DNA from: Tomocerus qinae
Taxonomy: Eukaryota; Arthropoda; Collembola; Entomobryomorpha; Tomoceridae
Direction: 5' to 3'
Assembly: GCA_020055645.1 (NCBI GenBank)
Contig: CM034547.1
Span: forward strand, 6,200,001 to 6,264,000
Length of the DNA stretch: 64,000 bases
This document shows positions 21,661-33,922 of the stretch, piece by piece (positions within the stretch are counted from its first letter, which is position 1; every line of letters starts with the position of its first letter). The notes beneath the pieces were generated by a model that was not told the origin of the DNA, did no database searches, and saw only the letters and a list, made by a program, of their open reading frames with translations. The position numbers were made by a program, and so were the translations under genes.

Positions 21661-23964
21661 TCATGAATCATTATCATCAATTATACTTGTTGAAATTATA
21701 TGTGCAGCATCTAGTATATTGTCAGCCAGGCCCTTTTTCAAACGACAAAGCTCATCCGAACAGTGACGAGCATACCCCATGTACCAGATGACTGAACATA
21801 TATGTGAACAACATCCTACTGTCCTTGCTCCCACACGACACTTACAGTACCAAGCTACAATTGATTTTTCTCCTGTTTGGCTGCTATCAAACTTTATCCA
21901 AAGCTGGTGGACTTGAATACTTTTCAACCTGGAATGGATTTTTGCTCTCAGTAGGTTAGATTGGTCCTTGTGAATGTATATTTCATAACTTGAATCTACA
22001 TTCAGGTGTTGGCGGGTGTAAAGTTTAGCTAGCTTAAGTTGATACACCCCAAGAGTAATTAACTTTAAATCATTTTCAGCCAGTTGAGGGAAATCTACTA
22101 CAGAATCTTTAGACGCCTTCTCCCAGCACACAGTCTTACGTTCTAATGGTTCAACTTCCTGTTCCAATAGATTCTCCGACTCAAGACGGGCAAGGGCTCC
22201 ATACGCCATTTTAGCATGACTTTCGTCATCTTCAAACAGAGGAGGGGCATAAGCATTTAGAAGCGAGCATATGATGCGAAATAGAGTTCCAAGTTTTGGC
22301 AAATAGGAATTTTCAATTTTTGATCTAATCATTTTAAATCTTTTAGCGTGTCCATTCTTAGCTTCAACTGTCCAGCGTATCATGGTTATTCTTCGTGTAT
22401 AATTAGCCTCTGCAGTGGTGAATTGTTTTTGATTAGCATTCAGAAAATGTGGCATATATACATCATAACCTCGTTGCTCCAAATCTCCAATGCAGTCTCG
22501 AAAACCTCGGTCAACAATGACAACATCATTTGGACGAAAGAATGAATTAAATCCATCAGTTTTATGAAGCATGGCTTTCATTATCGAGGCATCATTGTTT
22601 CCACTATTAGAAAAGAATAATCCTTCAGCCTCTAAAATGTAGCCGTCGGGATAAACAAGCATCATAGGTTTCACCAAGTTGGAGCTCTTGTGCATACAGT
22701 ATGTCATTTTCTGTAGTTGAAAATCGCTTGGTTTTTGAATATTAAGATAAGTACCGTCTGCGACAATCATCAGTGAGTTTTCGTTAAGCTGGAATAACGA
22801 GTGGGAAAACTTGGTCTGATGCTGTTTAGACTGTTCACGGCTTAAATGCCTGTATCCGAGATGTTTTGGTACAAAGTTCTGTTCAATGGCTTTCATCACC
22901 GCATCGAAAGTTTCACTAACCCGTGCCTGAGAAGAAAATCGGAAGAGAATTGCAAGTACATCTTGTGACAAATCTAGTCTTAACTTCATTAGAAACAGCC
23001 CTAAAGCATTTCGGCTGCTTCTGTTAATTGAGTTTTTCAGCTGACTTGAAACGTGTGCAAATAGATCATCAAAATTGGATTTAGTCAGCCCAGTCAACTG
23101 CTCGTAGTCTTCTGATGAATAGAAGGTATCGAAATCCACCGCAGGAACAGGTTGTTGTAAGAGACTTTCTTTTTTAAAGACATTTAGAAGAGAAGTAACT
23201 TTTTCCCCGGTCATCAATAAATGATTTTTGGTAGCTAAAATCTGTTTATTTGCGTCATCGGTAAATAAACCATTTTCAATGTGAGAAGGGCAGCATCGAT
23301 TGGAAATGTCGATTAAAATTCCTTCTTTGTACCAATGGTTCACTATGGCTGACTTTGGTATCCGTTTTCTTCCTTCATTACTTTTATTTTTGCAAATGAA
23401 ACAATTGCTCTCAGTGGATATGCAAGATTTGACGTCTATTCTCACGGTTGATTTCGCCATATTGAAGATTGAGCTACTGTTAATTGATTGCTGTGAAGTA
23501 AAAGTTTGCGAAGTAAGATTTGAAACTTGACTGTCCGTATTGGTCGTTTGAGTTTCAGACAAAGACGTATCGACTGTAGATTGGCTGTCCTCCATGACTT
23601 CAGCAACTGGTTCTTCAATTTCCATTGATTCCTCAATATTCTGCCAGTTTTCCAATGGAACTGGGATGCAGTTAGTTTTATTGAACATGAGAGCTACGTG
23701 ACATGTAGAACATATGTATCTTTGCTTATCATATACGCGACCAATGGATTCACCGTAAGCTTCTGCTTTTATCCAAGTAGCAGGAGCCTTCAGCTTTCGT
23801 TTCTTTACTGCTTCAATGCGCCTTTCGCAGACGCCACAAAATATAAGACTAGGACCAAGTTTTCCTAATAAAATATAAAATGCAATCAAGCTTGATAGCG
23901 TTGTAATATATTAGTTATGGTAGGTATTAAAATAAATAATTAGTATTTTACTTCTAGGTATCAT
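21661..23964 (-). CDS. DDE transposase with N-terminal Cys pairs and C-terminal SWIM zinc finger
   Basis: Exon 1 is only 13 nt (23964-23952), joined in phase to 23864-21661 across an intron of under 100 bases, giving 738 residues starting MIPRRKLGPS. The N-terminus holds CGVC and CSTC pairs, then a second Cys-rich patch. A helical region precedes the RNase-H-like core of DDE_Tnp_4 type. Candidate catalytic residues are Asp in VADGTYLNIQ (about 374), Asp in VIVDRGFRD (about 456) and Glu in RWTVEAKNGHAKR (about 505). Near the C-terminus is a C-x-C...C-x-H SWIM finger (CKC...CSH). Such proteins cut and paste their own DNA. I cannot name the superfamily with certainty; an IS4EU/ISL2EU or Harbinger-like group is plausible. 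No frameshift or stop breaks it. Confidence 0.82.
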
Positions 23965-26900
23965 TTTTCCTATGTAAAGTTGATGATCAGTAGTTAACAA
24001 AGGAAAGTCCTTGCAGTGACAACCTTAAGAGCTTTACTAAAACTTGTACTTGCCGTGATTACATTTCACATTTTAAATACGTTTGCATGAACATGAATAA
24101 TGTACTCCAAACAATGCCACAAACATAGCAACCAATTAATGTGGAACATTTAGCATACCTCTTATATGAGATCTTTTAAGTAAGTCACTTAAGTACTTGT
24201 TTTTATATAAAAGTTTCAATTTTTAGATTTCAAAATGTCATATCTCAAAATCTAGAGGGATACCACCTCTGGAATTGAAACACTATGCTTTCCTATTGTA
24301 AAACTATATGCTACCCAATTTTTAGGTCTCCAGTTTAGTGTGATCATTACTATACATGTATTTAATAATAAAATGCATGAATTCTGGGCTAATTGTACGT
24401 TAAACTACCTTACTTTGGAGTTGAATATTGAGCCAACTAGAAAGGTACCACCCGAGATATTGGATCCAAAGGAATTGGTATATACTCTATTGTTATACCA
24501 GTGAGTTTCAGAACTCTAAGTTAGTGTGAAGTTTGAAAAAAATCCCAACCCAAGTTATTGGAATAAGCGATCTCCACCTTTATTTATTTCTTTTTCCGAT
24601 TATTATTAAATGGTGTGAACTACTTGCTCCGTTGTAATAACGTTTATATGCAATATAAAAATACCAAATCTGGAAACCCATAAGGATGGTCCATGGTCAT
24701 GGTGAAAGAAATACTTGTCCTATTTATTTGTTTAGAAATCTAGATCTTGCGCCCACATCCAAGAAATTGAATAAATTATCCTCAGCCATCTATAAGAAAT
24801 AACGATACTTTATAACAATGTCCATGGCTATGCATGTCAAAATATTATGTTTATTATTAAATAATTCAACAATACCTATTATTGCTCTAACTCTTCTTCG
24901 CCGAAATCGTCGTCACATCCTCAGTTTCAATTCTCTCATCATGTTTTCACTAATCAGACAACGAACAAAGTAGTTGCAAGTTGTGATAAACTTACTTTGT
25001 TTTCTAGTTTTCTTTCCTTTTAGCAAACAAACGTGGCAATTGACATTTCCCAATCTTTTAGTATTTCAGTTTTGAATATCCCATTAGTTGCACCGCTGCA
25101 CGTGATGATCTTTACAAATCAAACAGTGCTTGGCAAGGTATATCCATTCCGTATAATATCGTCTTGACTGTGGAGTGGAAATTGTTGCAAAAACTCGATG
25201 CATGCGAAAGTCACTACCTAACCTATCATAAAAAATTATAGAACTTTTACCGAAAAAGGGCTATAAAGGATTTTATAAACCGACGAAAATGTATTATCGT
25301 GAAAACGCATGACCGTGAAAATTATTTTTCTAGTTCGGGAAATCTCATTTCATATCCATACTCATCTCAATTCAGAGCATCAGTATTAATCTTAGACATA
25401 GTTTGTATTGTAGTAATATTATTTATTCTGTCATGATCGGATGATACATACATAATAACAATATTATAATAACTAACAATTGCACAAAAGCCTATTATAA
25501 GTGTTACAATTACAATTGATTCCATGCAAAGTATTTATTCAGAGCCAGGACTGTCCAGCCGCAAAGCATGTAATCATGTACGGTAGAAGTTTAATTCTGC
25601 ACTTAAATGCGTCTGCATTTAAGTCTGCCCATAAGCTAATTATTGTAATTATTAATACATACCAATTTAATTTTCCTGGTCTTCATGAGTTTTAAGACTA
25701 CTATAAGACAATATTTATATACTACAACCTCTCTCAACAAATTATTAGTTTCCATACTTTCAGGATTGGAAACTCTTACTGAACAAACTGTCTGAAGTTT
25801 TGCTGTCTATGGTTGAGCAGCCTTGGATTAAATCTGGATTAAATAGGTATCGAAGTATATTGTTCATCAACTTCAATTTTAAAAATAAATGTCAATATAT
25901 TAAAATTCTAGGACGCTTTAAACTTCAACTTTCAATATTTTTAACAGATGTAGATGTTCATCCAATTATAACGGATATATTATAGGTATAGGCAATAAAT
26001 TCTAAAAAAAACTCTTGATTTCATTTCCACAAAAAAAGAAATCATGTTGCAGTTAAAATTACATGTATTTAATTACAGTAAATTGTCATTGCATTTTGAT
26101 GGAAATTGTCAGTAAACTAATTGATTTTACAGATGTATAGGTACTGGGTTGGTACTTCTGCAGTAGACAGTTCTACACCCAGGGTATTCTTAATAAAAAC
26201 ACAATAGGCTTTTTAATCCATCATAAAAAATAAAATATTAATTTCCAATGTTCAAATCATGTCAAGCTCAAACAGGTGACATACCTTGACACATCTAAAT
26301 ATTTTTAGGAGGGAACAACAGGGAAGTACATAAAAGCTCATGTTACGATGACTTGTGTTTTATTTTAGAAGTTGAAATGGTCTTTTCCGTTTTTTTATTT
26401 TCAAATGTGTCTCATTTTGCAAAGAAAATGCCAAGATTAAAAATTATTCTGCCTGTCTTGCATATTGTGCAGGTATTTTGCAAAGCAATACTGGCCATAT
26501 TTTATATTTAGTAGACTATAACAATAGTTACCCTCATAAAATGTTATTTCGAAATTTTAACAATATGGCTGTTGATTGGTCAATTTATTTCGTTTATCAG
26601 CAGCAGCAGAACGTATTTTTAGATTTGTAACACCTTGGATCACAACCTTCAGATATTATATTCTTTTAAATACTTTTATATTTTATATTATTATAGCAGC
26701 CCCTGGGAGTAGAACTTGGAAGATGGAAATGTAAACTCTTTTTTACCTTAAGGAAATTATTAACACATTTAAATAATTCAGTAAGAAAATATATAAACTC
26801 GGATAGTCAAATAATAAGAGCATTGGCACATATCTTAAGGAAAACATCACATGCAATATTTCATCTACTCCACAAACAGAATAGGAAAAAGTAACAGTAT

Positions 26901-27110
26901 ATACTTCGTTCGTGTCTTCAATAATTATAATGATTACTAAAATTAAAATGCTACCACAATGTTTGCATTAGATAGTCAACAACCTTCGTGACAATTCTTT
27001 GAATATTCTAGCCAAAGCGTAAAGCATAAAATCAATGATTGTTTCACTATAATACATTTCTAAAAAGGTACTGGTTTGAATGGATAAATGTTGAGTATAT
27101 TATCATGGAC
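23965..27110. other. Non-coding region
   Basis: About 3.1 kb with no supportable gene. Around 24230-24340 and 24420-24530 two stretches look loosely alike (GATACCACCTCTGGAATTG and GGTACCACCCGAGATATTGG, each followed later by AGTTTAGTGTG or AAGTTAGTGTG), perhaps remains of a repeat. Open frames such as those near 25500-25985 have no recognisable content. Confidence 0.45.
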
Positions 27111-29247
27111 TTACTCCGGCTCATTTACATATAAAGCTTCCTCGCACGAAGAATCATCAATGCTAACCTCAGAATATTTATTTCGCTCTATAAACTGAAT
27201 AAGATTATCCGGAATTCGATGTTCATTTAAGCGAGCCTTCCTCCCTTTAAGTTTGCCAAGAGCATCCTGGACACCTTGGACGGTAAGCTGATTACACAAT
27301 CTCGTTTCGAAATAATGGACGTCCATATCATCAACTATTTTCATCAGAGACCTATCCGTAATCTGAAAATATTATAAATTAATTATCCTGTCAATTGTGT
27401 CAATTATTATTATATAAATTTGACGAAATACTTACACCATACGCCACGATAAGCAATTTCTTGATCTCTTTACATTTGGACAATCCGTAGATGATTGATA
27501 CATCTGTAATATTTGAAGAACCTAGCTCCATTGCTTTAAGACCTAAATACACAAAATTCAACGATCATGTAAAGTTTTGTAAATCATTAAAATATAATTG
27601 TAGTAGTTAATAATTATGATAATTTTATTACATTTAAAATTTCCAATCCAAGGTGACTTTCCCCTGAATTTAGCAATTAATTGATCGTCTACTTCTTCGT
27701 TATCCAACTCCAACTCCTTTGCTAGAACATCACAGTGTTGTTGACTAATTCCTGTGAATGCGGAATCTGAGAATTTACATTCCATGAGAGACAACGTTTC
27801 AATGTTGGGCAATCCAGCGAAAATAATTTTGAGAGACGAATCTGTCAAGTATTCCAGTCTTAAATTAGTCAGATGTGGGAAAACACGTGTGATTCCTCTA
27901 GCAGTTGGAAGTGTCAATCTTCTGGACTTTTCGAAATGAATATTTAGTTTCTTTAGTGGGAGGGGTCGAGTGAAATCGAAGTTGCTTTTGGAAAAGATAG
28001 AGTTGAAATCAACTTTCGTCAAGTTTAGATTTTCCAATTGGTGTAAATGTTTAAGGAAATTGATAGGTCCGACATAATCTTCGAGGTAGAGGGATTTGAG
28101 AACATCTAAGAATACGCACATGGCCATATTTTTAGCACAAGGACCTCTTTTGTCAAATTTAATTCTGAGCTCAATGAGCGTGGAGCGGACACTTCGGAGT
28201 AAAATTGCCATTGTTTCTAAACTAACGTCAGGCATAAGGCAAGGCATATCCAAATATTTAAGCGGGAAAATCTTAGCTGTCAGGCGAAACAAAATATTGG
28301 TGTTGTATTTAATTTTCAAGTCAAAACGCTCAAGTTTCCTCAGGGCCATTTCGTGTCCTTCGATTAAATTGTCGATGGGTCGAATGTCGTAAAAAACAAC
28401 ACCCGCAAGAATTATGTCAAAGAAGTCAAATCCTCGCAATTGCAGATCACCGATAATTGGAGCAGCTGGTGGAATATCAACATCCATGACTTCGTCTCTG
28501 TCTGGATTCTGTACCCAGATCCAATCTTCATCAGACGCTACAGCCTTCACATGACTAGTAAGCTCGACCAAATTGGGAGCCGCGAGAATAAAGTCCCTCA
28601 TCAGAAACACCCGGGCGAAGGGATCTTCAACTCTCAAGCACAATCTTCTTAGCTTTGCACAAATCCTTTTTTTATTATGAAAAACGCTGTGTCTTCCGGT
28701 ATTTGGGGTCCATTCGTTCTCCTCAACTTCAAATATAAGCTCTTCGAGATTCGGAAGCTTTTCAAAGATAAGCTCTTCAAGGAGAGCTTCAGTCCAACGG
28801 ATTCGGTTGAGTCTCAACGACTTAATGTACATACCGAGATTTGCAAAAAACAACTTCACTACACGCATTTCTAAACTCAATTTCGAACCTAGGTGAAAAC
28901 TTGTACAGAAATCAGGACGTCTTCCAAATCGTCTATTATACTCTTTCATTTCATCACAACTTCTCAATGTCACTTCCGACTTCGGGTAAAAAAATTTGCA
29001 AGCCTCAGCATTCCATTGTCTTGAAACTAGACGGCACATTTGCAAGTCCTCGTATTTCAAATAGCTCATGATTTCGTTGACGATCTGTTACAAATAAACA
29101 ATTAATTAATTACATCTATCATCTGTCCTTTTTAATGGAAATCCAATATCTTTTCTAACTTACATGAGGAATATAACAAGGATTGGGTTTCGGACATTGG
29201 CGTCGCCGAAACATCATTCTTCTCTCCTTCACCTCTTGAGAATTCAT
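27111..29247 (-). CDS. F-box/LRR protein 3, complete
   Basis: Exons: 29247-29164, 29084-27632, 27542-27436 and 27362-27111, with phases 0, 1 and 0 agreeing, giving 631 residues. A good F-box spans the first intron: PHIVNEIMSYLKYEDLQMCRLVSRQW at about residues 27-52 (written here as PHIVNEIMSYLKYED, then LQMCRLVSRQW). The rest is leucine-rich repeats with regular L-x-x-L-x-L cores, for example LPNIETLSLMECKFSD and ITDVSIIYGLSKCKEIKKL, as in FBXL proteins. It should link Skp1-Cul1 to an unknown substrate. It is more canonical than the two paralogues upstream and lacks their C-terminal IGRF...YY block. The N-terminal 28 residues are basic (RRRQ) and encoded by a separate small exon. Confidence 0.82.
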
Positions 29248-32200
29248 GTCGAGTATTCGAAAAACAAACTAGATTAATTGGGCATCAGTTCACGATTACA
29301 AACAACACTGTGATCTCATTCACGATTCGCAAATTCCCTTTTGGCCAGCTTCATTACCTACAACAAAACCACAAAATAATCAATATATATCGATTCTCCT
29401 TTGCATTTACATTAACGATGCATACTATACACACAAATAAGTATATAGTGCAACTATCAGACTTAACTTTGCCTAACTACATTAACGATTACCTAAAATC
29501 ACTAAATTATACATAAATATTCGAGTCGACAGCTAAACAGAATATTTTACCTTGCATATTGCATTTCCGTCGCCACTAAAATTACTTTGAAGACAATTGC
29601 AATGGCATAATGGTAGTAGAAAATTGAAGGTTGTCTTTTTGAAAGCCAACAATAGAAATCTGATGACAGGACAAGGACGGAAAATTTTGCCCGTAATTCT
29701 TTACAAATCTTCTTCAATTTTTCACATGCACCATTGTAATCCTAAAATCACAGTAAAAGAAAGTTTCAATTAGGAAAAAGTAATTTTCCACATTTAAAAC
29801 TTAAACCAACGAAAATGTACTTATTTTTGGTATAGCATTAAATACATTTGATTGTTTTTTGAATAGCTATACTTTTATTTGCAATATGTAAGTAAGGACA
29901 TACTAGGCGAGACGAAAGATAGCTAAAACATTAACAGGTAAACCTTATTAAGGATAATTACTGCATGTGTTGTTACTTGTTAGTAAATAATAGTCACATA
30001 ATACGTATTACCACAGATAAGCCGATGTTGACCTATACATATCTGTATATATCTCCACTATATGTATAACTATATACGCGGCTAGTGTTTAGTATTGTAT
30101 TGTGGTTGTGTAAATGTACAAAACAATGTTGACATTTCCTACTAATTATAAATGTCTAACCGAAACGGGCGTATTTATTAGATGACTGTTAAATCCATTA
30201 GCACAAAATTTCGAGCAGTTTTGAAGAAAACAAACAAAAGAGCCCATTTAAACTTTTATCTCAAAGCTATATGCACTTACCCATTTGTATACTATAGTGT
30301 ATGTATAAGTATAGAAATAAATGCAGTGTGTATGTGAACGACTTAATTTGGTTCGTCCATTGATTGGGCGAAGTGCATTGATGATTAGAAAATAAGTTGG
30401 AGCAATTATAACGTAATTATTATTAGATATTAAGCCAACCAACCAACGGCCAGCCAACAGCTGACAGCACTCTGACTGACCTTATTTGTTATCCTCTGAT
30501 TCCTCTGCTATGCTCTCTTGTTGTGCTTCTGTTCTTTCTGTTATTTATGGTGGTTAGTTCATTAGCTAAACCTTACTTTAGCTTACAGCTCTAGTTTACA
30601 ATACAAATCCCTCTATACAAAGAAATCCACGTCTGCTGATACTTACTGAGTCTGATTTCGATTTCTGCTCTCTATTCCCTACTCTATGCTATCCTCACTT
30701 TACTCACACTCACCAGCATGAAAATTCTAGAAAACTTTTTTGCCTACTTTTTATAAATCTGCTTCTTAGTTTCTTCATATGATGTAACACAATTTGTATG
30801 TACTTAACTAAATTCAAACCTAATTATTATTTACTATTTTTTACATGAAGCTAAATACTTGAAAGATTTTTTGCATTCTTTCAATATAGTGAATTTGTCC
30901 AATGATGACGTACCTAATGAATAATAAATGCATGTTAATTTGCTCTTACTCGTAGTAAGTATTGTTTGTAAAGTAAATTGTTTTAGAGATGTTTAATTAT
31001 TCATCTTTTATTACTAAACCCTTTTTGCCCTTGTTTGCATTAATACGCATTAACCTAACCGTTAGTTGCAAATTCTTTTACTCGCAAATTATACGACAAC
31101 CAGGCATCGAAAAAATTTTAATTTCCAGTGTAACAGGCCCCGCCCAAACTTCAGTTGATTTTCAATAAATTGATAATTAACATAACATAACAAATGAAAT
31201 TGTCGTCGACATTTTTTTAGAGTGAATTATTGAAGCTGTGCCATTTCGTCAACATAACACAATACATAATTCAAATGGCACTGGTCAATAATATCATGCA
31301 GGGTTATCGATGGTATCTAATAACAAGTTTATCAGTTATTATCAGTTGCAGGTAAAACTATATGCAATGGAAGTTTATTAAACTCATGTTTATTGCGTAT
31401 ATGACCTTCATACAAAGGACACTGTGTTTCTATCCGGGCTAATGCCTGCAAGCACATTCGTGTGAAAAAACAGTTAATAAAGGCAGGTTTACAATTAATT
31501 TACATTAAAAATAAAAGTTGTAATGCAAACTATGCCTAAAAAATACAGAATTTGTTGGAGATGGGTCGGAATGTTTTCAATTTCATGAGTTATTTTATAT
31601 TGCTGACAAAATTCTGCTCTCAATCATATTCATAAGTTACTGTTAAAATATCAAACATTAAAACTCATTAGTTTTAAATTAATCGAAAATGGCATCGTGG
31701 ATTAGTGGAAAGATTTGTAAATGTTTATTAATGTGGATTTTTTGGGATTAATTATTTTTCTCTCTAAAAGTACCACTTCACCTTTGCAAATTGTACGTGA
31801 AGCTAATCAGTAATTAATGAATCACTCGATAGAACGCCTACAGAAAGTAAAAACATGCTTTGTTCAATATAATGTAAAGTGCAATATATAAATATTAATT
31901 GTTCTGTATGTAGATGTGAATAGGGAAACTTTTCTTTCATATCAGTCAATGTAGTTAATTTGCATGTGACAACTGATAGAGAATCGCTTAATAAATAGGA
32001 ATTTTTTGTTACTGTATTGTATTATGAATATGAACTATTCAATAAGACATTGACATTGCGTGCTGATTAAATAAACATTAGAAATTAGAAAATACATTAG
32101 GTTAAAAATTATCTAAAAGAGTTAGCTATTTGCATAGACAGATAACAATGCCTACAAACAATTAAATAATGAAACTTTTATTGGCGGAAGAGACGACAAT

Positions 32201-33922
32201 GTTCTGTTGATGTTGATATTAATTGTCACTCCCCTATCATTACACTAATACAAAACATGTAATTTTATTTCAGTTATCAACGTTTTTATCGAAATCAATG
32301 CTGTTTTCTGCATTTATAAAAACACATTAATTTCACTTTCAGATGGGGAAAAACTGAGGGAAATTCTCGGTAAAAAAACTATAGTAGTATATAGATTATG
32401 CATGTGGCTATATATTATCAATATGGTACACCCATAGTCCATGTAATATAATATATACGTACTTTCTGTGCTCTTCATGAGTGTTATCTTTACAAATCAA
32501 TTAGTCGTTTGCAATTTCCCATACATTACATTAACATCCACCGAGTACTGAATAAACCTGACCTGGATATCCTTTTAATTATGTACGATATGAACTTGTG
32601 TGTGTTTAGTGCTTTATTTCAGGAAACGCATATAGTAATGTAAGAAAGAATGTAAAGCAGCTATTGTAAGTGTAACTGAATAGTTATTATAATAGCAATG
32701 CTAAGGAAGAGTAGAAATATGTGGAATGAGTGCACATTTATTTTAAGCAAAATTAAATATAAAGGACTAGCCATCAACAACGTCTGCAAAAATTTACGCC
32801 ACTATATAGATGTTTTAATATTCACATTCATAATAATTTTAGACTATCCAGTTTTTAATACTACCTTATTAGGTAATAAATACTTTTAAAAACATGTATT
32901 TTATGCTCAATTGTGTGTACAATTTTCAAATTGTGTCCTATAATTTTTTAAGGTGTAAGATTTAATTTATAGTTACGTATTGGAAAATGGTAACTCCAAA
33001 TTTTAATATTTGATGTGTAATTTTAGAATAAACAATTACTGTAAAATCTCACTTATTTTTAATTTCTATGCAAAATCATTTAATTCTGAAATAACTTTGA
33101 CAATGGGACAATAAAATGGGAAATGACATCAATTTGAGACATGAGAATAATGACGGTATAAGTGAATGCTCCCTTAATTCATTATTGTTAGGGATATAAT
33201 AAAGGTAACTAATATAAAGGTTAAGTATGACGAAAACTAAAAAACGAATTAACAATTAATTAATACTCTCAATTTTACTTGAATGTCAGTTCTTTGTTCC
33301 TGCCGTGTTTAATAGACGTAAATGACAACATGAATACACGTACGATGAGTCAATGAGAAGTTAATACTACTGCTTGGCACATTTATCTAGTGTCGATGGG
33401 TTTCTTAGGGTGTTCAGAATAATTTGTATGGTATGTACACCTATCCTGAGAATGTATTTATGGTGAACTTAAGTCTCACTGTCACGCCTGTATTATTGTC
33501 AGTCACTGTTGACTCGTCTTCTCTGCAGGTTTTACATTTACAGTGAATCATTATTTCTTGAAGAGTTGTGGAGTGCAGTGCCGACAAATTGTTTTTATTT
33601 TAAAAGCTTGATTAGTAAGATGATACTACATAAATCTTAAGTTGTTTTAAGTTTTAATTAGTAAGTTTGCTTACCACAATTACGAAGTTATTTGATCCAA
33701 AAGTGAAGTTCCATTTTTTTCTAAAAAAAACTAATTAACGTTAATTGAAGAAGAAAAACTTTAAATGTTAAAACTCTACACGACTTGAATTTCCTAAAAT
33801 GTTTGCTACTTTTTAAAATCCAGGGACGCTGTTTTAGATATGCAGTTCAGTGATTTGGCTTAGAGAATAATATAATTTCTGTTCGGAAAGGCAACCTTTA
33901 AACTATTTTTAGTTGTGAGAAA
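29248..33922. other. Large non-coding region
   Basis: About 4.7 kb of AT-rich DNA without a recognisable gene, tandem repeat or RNA gene. The part nearest 29250-29750 is richer in GC and may be the 5' UTR and promoter of the F-box gene on the reverse strand; the end near 33500-33920 should serve the secreted-protein gene that starts at 33923. Confidence 0.5.

Larger units (their letters stand above)
20252..23964 (-). mobile_element. Two-gene DNA transposon (transposase plus cysteine protease), ends not mapped
   Basis: Two intact genes on the same strand lie 260 bp apart: a DDE transposase upstream and a Ulp1-like cysteine protease downstream. Both are flanked by non-coding DNA, with the satellite on one side. 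Eukaryotic DNA transposons that carry an accessory gene beside the transposase are known, so the pair is best read as one element. I could not find terminal inverted repeats or a target-site duplication by eye, so only the coding extent is given. Both reading frames are unbroken, which argues for recent activity or domestication. Confidence 0.65.
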
